Positions 17,317 to 25,663 of a stretch of 64,000 nucleotides of DNA are shown here, piece by piece. The DNA comes from a virus: the IMG/VR virus record IMGVR_UViG_3300046373_000172, positions 23,476 through 87,475 of that record, one strand, 5' to 3'. Made by a program: the position numbers and the translations under genes. Position 1 is the stretch's first letter; the number at the start of each line of letters is the position of its first letter. The notes beneath the pieces were generated by a model. It ran no database searches. It saw nothing but the letters and a program-made list of their open reading frames with translations, and was not told where the DNA came from.

Positions 17317-17744
17317 TGCCGTGCCGGTTCCGCGACGAAGATGCTTGCACACACCCGCTTCACGAGGGAAGGCCAACCTGTGTCATGGTCGACCCAAGGG
17401 CGGCGGACTGCCGGATCTGGAAGTACGAAAGGCAGCGGAGCCGGACCGTGGTCGCACCGTTTCTCGGCATACGCCAGTCTGGCGTCACCAAAGAGCCTGG
17501 GCCGAGAGGCAGTCAGATCTTCGGACCACCTCGCCCCACCCCAGCACAACGACGCGCAGCAGACAAGAAAGCCGAAGTCGAAGTGTTAGACGATCAGGAA
17601 TTTTTCAGAGCCGCTGAGAAAGCGGCTCAAGTTGAGCTAACCCGTGCGTCGCCGTTTGACGCCTTATTTCAAGGAACATCATGCCAATCAAAACCGCCGC
17701 AAATCGTGGCAAAACCGCCGAGAAGAAAGTCAGTGAAATCCTGA
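17316..17744 (+). CDS. Probable small Cys-containing protein
   Basis: A 142-residue frame starting in a TAATG overlap with thyX. The N terminus has four cysteines (PCRFRDEDACTHP, TCVMV, ADCRIW) in an order that could bind zinc. The middle is basic and low-complexity. The 3' end overlaps the next gene by 64 bases, longer than usual here, and other frames are also open, so its exact extent is uncertain. An 8-bp inverted repeat (GAGCCGCT / AGCGGCTC) lies inside at about 17612-17632. Confidence 0.5.
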   Translation: MPCRFRDEDACTHPLHEGRPTCVMVDPRAADCRIWKYERQRSRTVVAPFLGIRQSGVTKEPGPRGSQIFGPPRPTPAQRRAADKKAEVEVLDDQEFFRAAEKAAQVELTRASPFDALFQGTSCQSKPPQIVAKPPRRKSVKS

Positions 17745-18169
17745 AGCGCGCCGAAGCGACCCGGATCTGGTTTACGGCCGGGCGCGTGCCAGATGCGCAC
17801 GCCGCCGGCGGCCGGTTCACACCCCAAGCTGGGGACTTCGCCGCTTACAGCCGGGTGCGTACGATGCCAGACGGCCTCTACCTCTCTCGTAACTTCCTGG
17901 TAGAGGTGAAAGAATTGAAACACGAATTTCGTCTGCCGTTTGCATCCTACTCCGCCGATAAGGTGGCCCGGGTACAGAAGCGCGTGCTGGCCGGCAGCGA
18001 GGCGATCGTCGCTATCCTGCACACCACGACCGGCTTGTGGCGGCTGGTGCCGTTCTCGGTGTTCAACGATCGCTCGACTGGAGGGTCGTGGGACTTGCGG
18101 CCGTTTGCGCCGGTGGCGATTGAAACCGCGTTGCTGGAGTTTATGGGCTTGACGAAGGAGGCGGCATGA
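17681..18169 (+). CDS. PD-(D/E)xK-like nuclease (Holliday junction resolvase-type)
   Basis: A 162-residue protein. A basic N-terminal helix (GKTAEKKVSEILKRAE) precedes a PxAGDFAAY-like strand and LVEVKE (Glu-x-Lys), the core of the PD-(D/E)xK nuclease fold. The Arg/Lys-rich remainder fits DNA binding. It is encoded directly before SbcD and SbcC, so a recombination or end-processing role is likely; resolvase is one possibility, an archaeal-type or VRR-like nuclease another. Confidence 0.65.
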   Translation: MPIKTAANRGKTAEKKVSEILKRAEATRIWFTAGRVPDAHAAGGRFTPQAGDFAAYSRVRTMPDGLYLSRNFLVEVKELKHEFRLPFASYSADKVARVQKRVLAGSEAIVAILHTTTGLWRLVPFSVFNDRSTGGSWDLRPFAPVAIETALLEFMGLTKEAA

Positions 18170-19209
18170 GCGCCCTCACCGTATTGAACGACTGGCACCT
18201 CGGCGCCATCCGAAGTGCCGGCACCACGCCGGCCACCGCCTACCAACTTCGGCTGGATCTGCTGCACCATTTCGAAGACGTCTTGTACGGAATCGAGACT
18301 GACCTGCTGCTCAACGGCGACTTATTCGACACCGCCAACATCCCGACAGCAGACCTGCTGCGCACATTCCAGACTTTGTCCGACTGGCTGACGCGGACCG
18401 GCAAGCGTCTGCTGGGGAGTAACGGCAACCACGACCTGTCGAAGAACAGCACCATCCTGTCGTCATTCCAGCTGCTGATGAAGCTGCTGCGCGAAGTGCA
18501 CGGCCCGGACCTGGTCTTCCACATCGAGACCGGCACGGACATCGGCGCCGGCCAGTACGTCATCCCGCATGTCGCAAATCAATCACTTTTCGATGTCGAA
18601 TTGGCAAGGGTGCCAGCGTGCGACTATCTGTTCGTTCATTGTAATTATGACAATGAATTCGCCGTTGAGTCGGACCATTCGTTGAACATGTCCAAGGCGC
18701 AGGCCGAGGCTTGCTTGGCGAAGCGGATCGTGTTCGGCCACGAACACCAGGCCCGCACCGAGTTGGGTGGCAAGGTGATTATCGTGGGCAACCAGACGCC
18801 TTCGTCGATCAGCGACTGCCTAGGCAACAGCAGCAAGACCTACTTGCAGATCCTGCCAGGCGTTGGCGAGGTCTTTCCGGTCAGTTGGAACGAGGACGAT
18901 GAATATTCCGAACAGGACTGGCGCGACCTGCAGGACCGCGGACGCTTCATAAGAGTGACCGGCACTGCCACGGCCGAGGAAGGTGCCCAAGTTGTGCAGG
19001 CCATTGCCCGCTTCCGCCAGCAGGCCAAAGCCTTGGTCATCACCAACGCCGTGAAGGTGCAGGGCGTGAACGACCAGGACGACCTCGTGCTGACACAGGA
19101 AGCTGTCTCCGCCTTCAATGTGCAGGAAGCGCTGCTGGAAATCCTGACGCCGGAAGAAGGCGCCAAAATTCTCAAACTGCTGAATCCGGAGACTGAAAAT
19201 GCTCAATGA
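18166..19209 (+). CDS. SbcD/Mre11-like nuclease subunit
   Basis: A 347-residue calcineurin-like metallophosphoesterase with the five motifs in order: DWHLG (9-13), GDLFD, GNHD, VHCNYD and GHEH. These ligate two metal ions. Phage SbcD/gp47 proteins pair with SbcC/gp46 to resect double-strand ends and open hairpins. Here sbcC follows one gene later. Start ATG 18166 overlaps the upstream nuclease stop by four bases. The FVHCNYDNEF stretch shows the active-site histidine is intact. Confidence 0.9.
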   Translation: MSALTVLNDWHLGAIRSAGTTPATAYQLRLDLLHHFEDVLYGIETDLLLNGDLFDTANIPTADLLRTFQTLSDWLTRTGKRLLGSNGNHDLSKNSTILSSFQLLMKLLREVHGPDLVFHIETGTDIGAGQYVIPHVANQSLFDVELARVPACDYLFVHCNYDNEFAVESDHSLNMSKAQAEACLAKRIVFGHEHQARTELGGKVIIVGNQTPSSISDCLGNSSKTYLQILPGVGEVFPVSWNEDDEYSEQDWRDLQDRGRFIRVTGTATAEEGAQVVQAIARFRQQAKALVITNAVKVQGVNDQDDLVLTQEAVSAFNVQEALLEILTPEEGAKILKLLNPETENAQ

Positions 19210-19522
19210 CCAAGACAAAGAACGGCTGCGCCGGCTGTGTGCCAGCGCGGCGCCCGGCCCTCGGCTTCTGTACCCTCGCTGCATAGGCAACAGCGACGCT
19301 ATCGAGAAGGGCGCGGACCCGATTGATGTCGCCGCCGGCAGTGACGACTGGTGCCTCGGCTGGGAAGTCACCGATCACGACGACGTGACTCGAACAGGCT
19401 TCCACCCGATCAGCCGGGGCGAGTTTAACGGACCAGACGCGGCGCTCATTATGGCCACACCGCCGGAAGTGATCCTCGCCCTGCTGGACGAAATCCAACA
19501 ACTGAAAGCCCTCCATGCTTAA
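19199..19522 (+). CDS. Ea22-like small protein
   Basis: A 107-residue protein beginning 11 bases before the end of sbcD and ending inside sbcC. The order of a short helix, an A-x-P-G-P segment, a beta-rich middle and ATPPEVILALLDEIQQLKA matches the ead/Ea22-type early phage proteins by eye. Function of that family is unknown. Confidence 0.6.
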   Translation: MLNDQDKERLRRLCASAAPGPRLLYPRCIGNSDAIEKGADPIDVAAGSDDWCLGWEVTDHDDVTRTGFHPISRGEFNGPDAALIMATPPEVILALLDEIQQLKALHA

Positions 19523-21680
19523 CTCCGTACACCTGGAAAATTTTCGTAAGCACGCCGACCGTACTGTCACGTTCGGACCTGGTATTAACGCGATCCGAGC
19601 CGCAAACGAAAATGGCAAAACGACAATACTTACCGCCATCGCCTACGCCCTGTTCGGCACCACCGCGCTCGACGAGTCGCTGGACGACGTTGTAACTTAT
19701 GGTGTGCCTGTCGGGAAACTAAAAGTCACCGTCGCCTTCGACATGTATGACGTCGACTATATCGTCACCCGCGGCAAGGCCGGCGCCGAACTCTTGGCCA
19801 ACGGCCAGGTGCAGGTCACCGGCCAGCGCGAAGTGACCAAGGCGATCGAGGCGCTGTTCGGCGCCAACGCCGACATGGCCGGCAAGCTGATGATCGCCTC
19901 CCAGTCGTCGCTGCGCGGCGCGCTGGCCGACGGGCCGAAGGCGGCGGGAGAATTAATTGAATATTTGGCCGACTTCGACTTGATCGACCGCGTCATCAAC
20001 TTGGTCCAGTCCAAGCTGGTGAATGGCGCCACGACCAGCGTCGAATCCCGCATCGCGCTGCTGACGACGCAGGCGGAAGAGAAGGCGCTGATCGGCTTGG
20101 CACCGCTGGAGGCGGAAGTGGCAAAAGCGGAAGCCGGCGCGGCGACGGCGCACGTAGCGCTCACGAAGCTGCTGGAGCAGAGCGAGGCGCTGGACGTCAA
20201 CGCTGCGAACACGGTGCTGGCTGACCAGAAACGGCTCCAGGCGTCGATCGACCGCCGGACAGTGGAACTGGCCGCGCTGGACGCCAAACTCGCTGTGGCG
20301 CTGCCTGTGGCGCCGGCGGACGAGGAAGTGGCGGCGCTGCGCATCAAGGTCGAGCAGCAGAAGGACTTGGCGTCCGCCTTGGCCCTGAAAGCCGAGTTGG
20401 TGCGCGCGCCGACGGCGGTGCTGTGGGACGAGCCGCTGGAGAACCTGCACGCCGAGATCGCCAAGGCGCTCGACGCGGTGAAGGCGACCGAAGCGGACCA
20501 TGCGCAGGCGGACGCCGCGCTGCGCAACGCCGAGCGCGCGGCGGCCCGCTTCAAGTCCGACCAGGCCTTGGAGATCGCCCAGCTGGAGGGCCGGCTGATC
20601 AAGGACGAGTCCTGCGCCTTCTGCGGCAAGGACTTGAAAGACATCCCGGAAGTGGCGTTGAACAACAACCCGCTGTACGCCAAGATCCAAGTGGCCAGGG
20701 CGGCTGTGGCGCCAACGACCGAGAAAGAGCAGGCCTGGCTGACCAAGGCGCAGCTTGCCGACTCGAAGTCGCGCACCTACCTCCTGGATCTGCGCGACGT
20801 CGACCAGGCCAACGCCAAGGTGTCCCAGCTTTACGCCCGCGCCGAGCGCTTCATCAAACTCGACACCAGCACGGTGCCGGCGCAGTGGACCTGGATCGGC
20901 CCGACCGGCGCCCCGCAGGACTTCGCCGGCGACCTGGCCAAGTTGGAAGCCCAAGGTCGGGCGGCTGTGGCCGGCGCGGCGGCGCGGCGGGAGCAGACCG
21001 GGCAACGCATACAGCTCGCAGGCCTGATGACCCATGACGAACTGGAGCTGGAAGACCTGAAGACGGTGGAAGCTCAGGCCACGCTTGACACAGCCGCCGC
21101 GCTGAAGCCCCTGCTGGTCGAAGCACAGACCCTGCTGAAGGCGGCGAACGCAGCGGTCGAGGAAGCGCAAGGTGACCTGAACATCGCCCGCACGGAAAAT
21201 CACTACGCCCTCAAGGGTCAGGCCGAAGCCAAGGTGCAGCTGGCTGCCGCCCAGGCTGAGATGCTGGAGATGCAGGCCAACAACGTGCTGATCAAGAAGG
21301 TGCGCGGCGCCCGCGCCACCATCACAGACAAACTGTGGAACATCACGCTGGCGGCGGTGTCGCGCTACGCCGGCCAGGTGCGCGGCGAGGTGTCGACCAT
21401 CACCCGCGGCGAGGGCGGCTTCCGGATCAACGGCAACCCGGTCGCCGGCTTGTCCGGATCGGCCAAGGATGTGCTGGGCTTGGCCATCCGGATCGCGCTG
21501 ACCAAGACCTTCATCCCGGCCACGCCGTTCATGATCCTTGACGAAGCGGCAGCGGCCTGCGACGATCAGCGTGAGATCGCCATGCTTGGCCTGCTGGCCA
21601 CGCTGGACTTTGACCAGGTGATCCTTGTGACGCACTCGGACCTGGTCGACGCCTATGCACAGAACGTCATCACACTTTAA
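19515..21680 (+). CDS. SbcC/Rad50-like recombination ATPase
   Basis: A 721-residue SMC-like ATPase. An N-terminal head has an atypical Walker A, RAANENGKTT (about 28-37). Two long Ala/Glu-rich coiled-coil arms flank a zinc hook, CAFC (367-370). The C-terminal head has the ABC-type signature GLSGSAKDVLGLA followed by MILDEAAAACDD (Walker B) and VTHSD. It partners with the SbcD-like nuclease in the same operon to process DNA ends. The arms are shorter than in bacterial SbcC, as expected for phage gp46 proteins. Confidence 0.92.
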   Translation: MLNSVHLENFRKHADRTVTFGPGINAIRAANENGKTTILTAIAYALFGTTALDESLDDVVTYGVPVGKLKVTVAFDMYDVDYIVTRGKAGAELLANGQVQVTGQREVTKAIEALFGANADMAGKLMIASQSSLRGALADGPKAAGELIEYLADFDLIDRVINLVQSKLVNGATTSVESRIALLTTQAEEKALIGLAPLEAEVAKAEAGAATAHVALTKLLEQSEALDVNAANTVLADQKRLQASIDRRTVELAALDAKLAVALPVAPADEEVAALRIKVEQQKDLASALALKAELVRAPTAVLWDEPLENLHAEIAKALDAVKATEADHAQADAALRNAERAAARFKSDQALEIAQLEGRLIKDESCAFCGKDLKDIPEVALNNNPLYAKIQVARAAVAPTTEKEQAWLTKAQLADSKSRTYLLDLRDVDQANAKVSQLYARAERFIKLDTSTVPAQWTWIGPTGAPQDFAGDLAKLEAQGRAAVAGAAARREQTGQRIQLAGLMTHDELELEDLKTVEAQATLDTAAALKPLLVEAQTLLKAANAAVEEAQGDLNIARTENHYALKGQAEAKVQLAAAQAEMLEMQANNVLIKKVRGARATITDKLWNITLAAVSRYAGQVRGEVSTITRGEGGFRINGNPVAGLSGSAKDVLGLAIRIALTKTFIPATPFMILDEAAAACDDQREIAMLGLLATLDFDQVILVTHSDLVDAYAQNVITL

Positions 21681-21688
21681 GGAGAATT

Positions 21689-21889
21689 ATGAGCATCCCA
21701 CAAGACGGCTGGATCCCTTCCGCAGAATGGTGCGCCAAGTACAAGGAGGCCGCGCCGACCGTCCGGCGCCGGGTGCAGGATGGCGCCTGGAAGCGCGGCG
21801 TGCACTGGGCGGCGCCGGACGGCGGTTGCTCCTACGTGCACGAGCCGCGCTGCCGGCAGTGGTTGATCGAACGAGGTAAGCTGAAATAA
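21689..21889 (+). CDS. Excisionase-like small DNA-binding protein
   Basis: A 66-residue protein with a winged-helix appearance: WIPSAEWCAKYKEAAPTV, RRRVQDGAWKRGVHW, then a wing and SYVHEPRCRQWL. This arrangement is common in MerR/Xis-type excisionase-like phage proteins. No integrase is visible in the window, so it more likely acts as a local regulator. AAGGAG lies just before ATG 21689, and the gene ends in the bidirectional terminator. Confidence 0.65.
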   Translation: MSIPQDGWIPSAEWCAKYKEAAPTVRRRVQDGAWKRGVHWAAPDGGCSYVHEPRCRQWLIERGKLK

Positions 21890-21921
21890 ATAAAGCCCGC
21901 GAAAGCGGGCTTTATTTATTT
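21884..21921. terminator. Bidirectional terminator between the converging arms
   Basis: AAATAAATAAAGCCCGC, a GAAA loop and GCGGGCTTTATTTATTT form a perfect 17-bp stem whose A/T ends give a T-rich tail on both strands. It separates the left + strand arm from the - strand late arm and overlaps both stop codons. Confidence 0.95.
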
Positions 21922-22431
21922 ATTTATGGCTTGCTGCTGGCCGAAATAGAAAGCCCGCCACCCAAGGGCTTGCTCACGCCAGGCTCGGCACGACGTGGCG
22001 TTGTGGGTTTCGGTCTCGGCAATGGCAGAGATCGGAATGCCGGCGGGTCCACGGTCAGACTCGGCGGCGGGTCCATCAAGGTCACCTGCCCAGGCGGCGT
22101 TGTATGCGCGCACCCAGCCAACGTTGACGCCATACATAGCATCGTCAGTGGGGACCACCAGGTCGTGAATGATTTGCACACTTTTCTCTCCCTGCACGTA
22201 AATTTTCTGAATCCGATCCCGATACACAGTCTCGGTCTTCGTCACCACTTTCACCTGAGCCTGTGCGATGCGCGTCGTCTCCGTCGCCTGCTTCATCACG
22301 TACTCAGTGTGCTTCTCGCCGGCGCGGCGCTCGCCTTGCAGGTTGCCCAGACCCCAGGCCGCCGTCACGATAACGGCCAGCGCGGCCCAGCGTGCCCAAG
22401 GTGGGAGGACGATCCCGGTGAGGTTCACCAC
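21916..22431 (-). CDS. Rz-like inner membrane spanin subunit
   Basis: A 171-residue protein starting with GTG GTG at 22431/22428, overlapping the endolysin stop. One N-terminal membrane helix (WARWAALAVIVTAAWGLG, about 12-29) is followed by a long helical, Gln/Thr/Lys-rich periplasmic part (KQATETTRIAQAQVKVVTK), the layout of an i-spanin. It contains a complete Rz1-type gene in another frame. It would act last in lysis by joining inner and outer membranes with Rz1. Confidence 0.85.
   Translation of the reverse strand: MVNLTGIVLPPWARWAALAVIVTAAWGLGNLQGERRAGEKHTEYVMKQATETTRIAQAQVKVVTKTETVYRDRIQKIYVQGEKSVQIIHDLVVPTDDAMYGVNVGWVRAYNAAWAGDLDGPAAESDRGPAGIPISAIAETETHNATSCRAWREQALGWRAFYFGQQQAINK
21924..22181 (-). 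CDS. Rz1-like outer membrane lipoprotein embedded in Rz
   Basis: An 85-residue protein fully inside the Rz gene in a different frame. It starts with GTG at 22181 after a strong ribosome site (GGGAGAGAAAA). The signal peptide MCKSFTTWWSPLTMLCMAST ends with a lipobox LAGC (Cys24), followed by a Pro-rich mature part (TPPG, MDPPP, LPLPRPKP). A short Pro-rich lipoprotein coded within Rz is the diagnostic arrangement of an o-spanin. Confidence 0.88.
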   Translation of the reverse strand: MCKSFTTWWSPLTMLCMASTLAGCAHTTPPGQVTLMDPPPSLTVDPPAFRSLPLPRPKPTTPRRAEPGVSKPLGGGLSISASSKP

Positions 22432-22940
22432 AGCACCTTGCGCGCCGCGTCGAACAGCGCCAGGCGCTCGGCCAAGCCGCGCGTGCCTCCGTTGATGCGC
22501 CGGGTCACCTTGACCTGGTCGCCGGTGTCAGCCAGCGCGTTCAGGTTCTTTGTGTCCCAGAACCAGCCGGCGCTGCGCGCGGCGTACTCTGGCAGTTCCA
22601 GCAGTTCCGGGTGGCTGATCAGATCGAGACCAAGGCTGAAGCCGCACGCCTTGTAATTGTCGCGGCCGGTCACCTGCAGCAGGCCGCGGCCCTTGTAGCG
22701 GCGGCCGTCGCCGGGCTGCGTGTTGCCCAAGTCGAGGCGGCCTTCATAAGCGTCGCCGACGGCCAACTCGCGCACCCAGCGCAGCTGACCGGACTCGTGC
22801 GCCACCTGGGACAAGAACGAGGCCTGGCGCGCGGGCGTGCTGATGTGGAACTCGATCATGGTGTCGTTCAGCGGCGCCAGGAACAGGCCGGCCCGGTTGC
22901 CGGCCAGCGGCATGATCGCGCGCAGTTGGTCGAGCGTCAT
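22425..22940 (-). CDS. Endolysin, GH19 chitinase/lysozyme family
   Basis: A 171-residue enzyme. The catalytic glutamate region is SQVAHESGQLRWVRE, followed by the family signature KGRGLLQVTGRDNY and the C-terminal SAGWFWDTKNLN. Phage GH19 enzymes cut the glycan strands of peptidoglycan. There is no signal peptide or membrane helix, so it would need the holin to cross the membrane. ATG at 22940 overlaps the upstream membrane protein by four bases, and the stop overlaps Rz: a compact lysis cassette. Confidence 0.92.
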   Translation of the reverse strand: MTLDQLRAIMPLAGNRAGLFLAPLNDTMIEFHISTPARQASFLSQVAHESGQLRWVRELAVGDAYEGRLDLGNTQPGDGRRYKGRGLLQVTGRDNYKACGFSLGLDLISHPELLELPEYAARSAGWFWDTKNLNALADTGDQVKVTRRINGGTRGLAERLALFDAARKVLW

Positions 22941-23218
22941 GCTGGTTTCCGGCGGTCGCCAAGCAGGAACAGCGCGATGCCGACGGCGAACAGGCAGATG
23001 AAGATGTCGGACATGACGAAGCAGGACAGCAAGCCGCAGGCGCCGGCCGTGGCCAGCACGACATAGGCGGCGCTGATGGTCAGCGTGGCCTCCTCCGACA
23101 TCTTGGTCAGGGCGAACACCGCGTGGCCGGTGATGAACAGGCACGCCAAGGCCTGCAGCACCACAGTGAAGTGGTGCATCGTGGGCGTCAGATTGATGAG
23201 TTGTTCAAGGGTTGGCAT
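22937..23218 (-). CDS. Small three-helix membrane protein (lysis cassette)
   Basis: A 93-residue protein with three hydrophobic stretches (about 16-37, 46-66 and 68-87) and a basic C terminus DRRKPA. AGGAG precedes its ATG. Located between a second membrane protein and the endolysin, it may be a holin or antiholin. Which of the two does which cannot be decided from sequence. Confidence 0.72.
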   Translation of the reverse strand: MPTLEQLINLTPTMHHFTVVLQALACLFITGHAVFALTKMSEEATLTISAAYVVLATAGACGLLSCFVMSDIFICLFAVGIALFLLGDRRKPA

Positions 23219-23227
23219 GTCATTCTC

Positions 23228-23536
23228 CTATTTCAGCCAAGGTAGTTGGATGTCTTTCAAACGGTCCACGAGGGCTAGGAGGGCAGGGATGGCGCGCATC
23301 GCCACGAGGCCTGTGGCGAAGATGACAGCGTTGTCTAGGCTGTCGGGTGCTCCGGTAAAGTGCACGATCAAGGGCGCTACGTAAATGGCCGCGATACCGC
23401 CGGTCGCAAACGACAACGCCGCTTGGGTCTTGGTCAGCTCCTTGGCATAGCGCAAGGAGATGGCCGAGCCCGCGAACGCCGCGATCAGGGCGGCGTACTT
23501 GATGCCGGCGATGCTGTCGGGCGTCGGCTGTTCCAT
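23228..23536 (-). CDS. Holin-like membrane protein
   Basis: A 102-residue protein if started at the ATG ending at 23536, which has GGAG at the right distance; a longer start at 23548 lacks a ribosome site. Two or three hydrophobic helices (IKYAALIAAFAGSAISL; ALSFATGGIAAIYVAPLIV; a third near AVIFATGLVAMRAIPALLALV) and a charged C terminus fit a holin. First gene of the lysis transcription unit, behind a promoter-like element. Confidence 0.75.
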   Translation of the reverse strand: MEQPTPDSIAGIKYAALIAAFAGSAISLRYAKELTKTQAALSFATGGIAAIYVAPLIVHFTGAPDSLDNAVIFATGLVAMRAIPALLALVDRLKDIQLPWLK

Positions 23537-23566
23537 CGAAGGCTCCATGACTGTTAATTTGTGGAA

Positions 23567-23594
23567 CATTGTAACGTAAATTGCCTGTGGTTAA
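23567..23594 (-). promoter_or_regulatory. Late promoter-like element before the lysis cassette
   Basis: On the - strand, TTAACC is followed by ACAGGCAATTTACG and TACAAT, then about 30 bases of leader to the holin start. It shares the CCACAGGCAA core with the elements at 50838, 48341 and 38381. The -35/-10 spacing is 15, shorter than in the other copies. Confidence 0.55.
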
Positions 23595-23597
23595 CAG

Positions 23598-24029
23598 TCA
23601 GCTGAAGAACAGACGGCGCAGTACGAGGTTTTCGTACGACAGCACCGGCGTCGTCAGGACGAAGGCTTTCAGGGCCGCATCCACACCCGGCAGGTCCTTC
23701 GACACCAGCAGGTCGAGCGAGGCGGCGACGTCGGGCCGCTTCAGGTCGACCCAGTTGCGCGCCATGACGTTCTTCACCACCGCCTGCACCTCGTTGTCGG
23801 TGCTGGCCAGCACCGACATGGCCGCCGCGCCGAAGCGGTCGAAGAACGATCCGATGTCGATCAGCCACTCCGTGGGGTTGGGGGTGACGACGTGAAACTC
23901 ACGCGCCGGATCAACAAAAATCGTGCTGCCCACCTGCCAGCCGTACTGGTCTTCGACGTACGTGATAAGGTCAGGGCTCTCGGCGAGCACCTGTTCACCA
24001 CGCCGCAGTTTGTAAATTACGGCGTCCAT
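23598..24029 (-). CDS. Hypothetical protein at the end of the tail operon
   Basis: A 143-residue protein beginning with an ATG whose A is shared with the preceding TAA. It contains YKLRRGEQVLAES and DQYGWQVGSTIFVDPAREFHVV, then a helical C terminus. No recognised family. Position after the fibre gene suggests a tail fibre assembly protein or tail-associated factor, but no chaperone motif is visible. Confidence 0.7.
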   Translation of the reverse strand: MDAVIYKLRRGEQVLAESPDLITYVEDQYGWQVGSTIFVDPAREFHVVTPNPTEWLIDIGSFFDRFGAAAMSVLASTDNEVQAVVKNVMARNWVDLKRPDVAASLDLLVSKDLPGVDAALKAFVLTTPVLSYENLVLRRLFFS

Positions 24030-25663
24030 TAGCTCATCCCCAGGAGTTGTGCAATCGTGCCGGCGACCGTTCCGCGCGTGCCGGGGATGACGTTGGCCCG
24101 GTTGTCGAAGTTGCCTCCCTGGGCGTAATCGGTGTTCAGGGTGTAAGTACCCTTCGTACCGATGCGGCACTGCGCGCCCTTAGCCACGGTTTCCAAGGCC
24201 ACGCCGAGTACAGATCGGCGCATGACCTTGTAGACACCGAACTTTGGACCGACACCCGAAGTCGCTCCGACATAACTGAGGGCCAGCAATCCGCTGGAGG
24301 TCAACACGATGCAGGCGTCTGCCATCGAGACGCTTGTGCCAGATTCAAACTGCGCGGCGTTGGGCGATGCGACTCCGGTAGGAGATACGCTGATGAGCCG
24401 AACGTCATAGAATGAGTTGGCATTGTCCCAGCCCACAGTCAACATGGCAAAGCCTGCCGCGCCCAGGCTCACCAGTAGGGTTCCGCAGTTGGACCGGCCG
24501 ACCGAACTCCCACCAGAGCCACCAATCCCGAGCGTCGTAGGAGGGAATATCGTGCCTCCGTTATTGTCAAAAATCGCCAGGCTCTGGTAATTTGCGGATT
24601 GGCGATTAGCGACACCAAACCCCGACGAGGTAACTGCCAACGATGCCCACTCGCCGGGCATGCTGACGAGGGTATTTGTGCCCAGGTCTACAGTTGTAAG
24701 GAGGGAGCCAGCCGAGCTATAGACCAGTAAGTCAATATACCCATCTGTTGTTCCTGTAACCTGGAATACCAAGTTGCCGTTGGTCAGCTCGACGCACATC
24801 TGCTCGTAGTTGCCGCCCCCGTCAGCAGCCTGGCCGGCGTTAGACGCGATTCGCAGAGTGGTCACGGCGCCTTGCAAAGTGCCAGAGGCGTTATACCTCC
24901 CGAAGCGGTATGCCTGGTCAGCGGAACGGGCGTAGGCAATCACAAAACCGCCTGCTGCCAGCGGCCGGACACACACGCCGTTGGCACTGCCACCTCCCAC
25001 ACCCTCTATGAGTGTCTCCACTCCTTGGAGAGCACCGGAAGAGTTAAAGCGGCTGAAGGAAAACGCTCCACCAGTCTTCAGGTACGCAATAGCGATGTCG
25101 CCGTTGGCAAGCACGTCAAAATTCCACACGTACTCTGCCGCCGCGCCAAGTGTTGCCACCGCCGCCACGGCCACGGCAACCGTACCGTCGTTGTTGTAGA
25201 TAGCCAGTTTTAAGCCGGTACTCTCCTGCCACACAATGGCAAAAGTAGTGGCATTGATCTTCTGTACCCGATAGCCAGAAATCCCCGAAGAAGAGCTGAT
25301 GGTTGCTCGTGCGACCGTCCCACCTAGCAGACTCTTGATCCGAAGATTCAGTGCCGTGGTCGCTGTCGTACCATCTCCAGAGTACGTATAGGCAATGTTG
25401 CCATTGCCAAGTTCGCACATGGTCCGGGCGCGCCCGTAGCGCTTGCCCCAGTTTCCGCTAGCTTCGGACAGTGTAGGGGTAGCCACAACCTGGACGCCTG
25501 CCGTCGTGTTGTTCTCGTTGGCCATCCCGGCAATTGGGGATGTAATGACTGCCACCCCCGACTCCGAATTACTCAGGAGGTCGCCTGCCGTGGTCGCCTG
25601 CCCTACTACAAGACGGAACGTCCCTTGTGGGTCCGCGTTTACAAAGTCCAGCATGTCGCTCAT
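24029..25663 (-). CDS. Tail fibre/receptor-binding candidate with beta-propeller-like repeats
   Basis: A 544-residue, Gly/Ser/Thr-rich protein. Repeated blades of about 45-60 residues contain motifs such as LGNGNIAYTYSGD, LANGDIAIAYLK, LAAGGFVIAYAR and LTNGNLVFQVTG, each a G-N/G-x-I/L-x-x-x-Y strand. This is the look of a beta-propeller or repeat-lectin domain. The N terminus (MSDMLDFVNADP) is short, so attachment may be by the neighbouring 310-residue fibre protein. A role in host recognition is inference from place and repeats. Confidence 0.72.
   Translation of the reverse strand: MSDMLDFVNADPQGTFRLVVGQATTAGDLLSNSESGVAVITSPIAGMANENNTTAGVQVVATPTLSEASGNWGKRYGRARTMCELGNGNIAYTYSGDGTTATTALNLRIKSLLGGTVARATISSSSGISGYRVQKINATTFAIVWQESTGLKLAIYNNDGTVAVAVAAVATLGAAAEYVWNFDVLANGDIAIAYLKTGGAFSFSRFNSSGALQGVETLIEGVGGGSANGVCVRPLAAGGFVIAYARSADQAYRFGRYNASGTLQGAVTTLRIASNAGQAADGGGNYEQMCVELTNGNLVFQVTGTTDGYIDLLVYSSAGSLLTTVDLGTNTLVSMPGEWASLAVTSSGFGVANRQSANYQSLAIFDNNGGTIFPPTTLGIGGSGGSSVGRSNCGTLLVSLGAAGFAMLTVGWDNANSFYDVRLISVSPTGVASPNAAQFESGTSVSMADACIVLTSSGLLALSYVGATSGVGPKFGVYKVMRRSVLGVALETVAKGAQCRIGTKGTYTLNTDYAQGGNFDNRANVIPGTRGTVAGTIAQLLGMS

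Noticed and set aside
17604-17640. Inverted repeat GAGCCGCT / AGCGGCTC as a terminator
   Set aside because: No T-run follows on either strand, and it is inside a probable gene.
21689-21889. Evidence of a temperate phage from the excisionase-like gene
   Set aside because: No integrase, attachment site or lysogeny repressor was found in the window; small Xis-like folds also occur as plain regulators.
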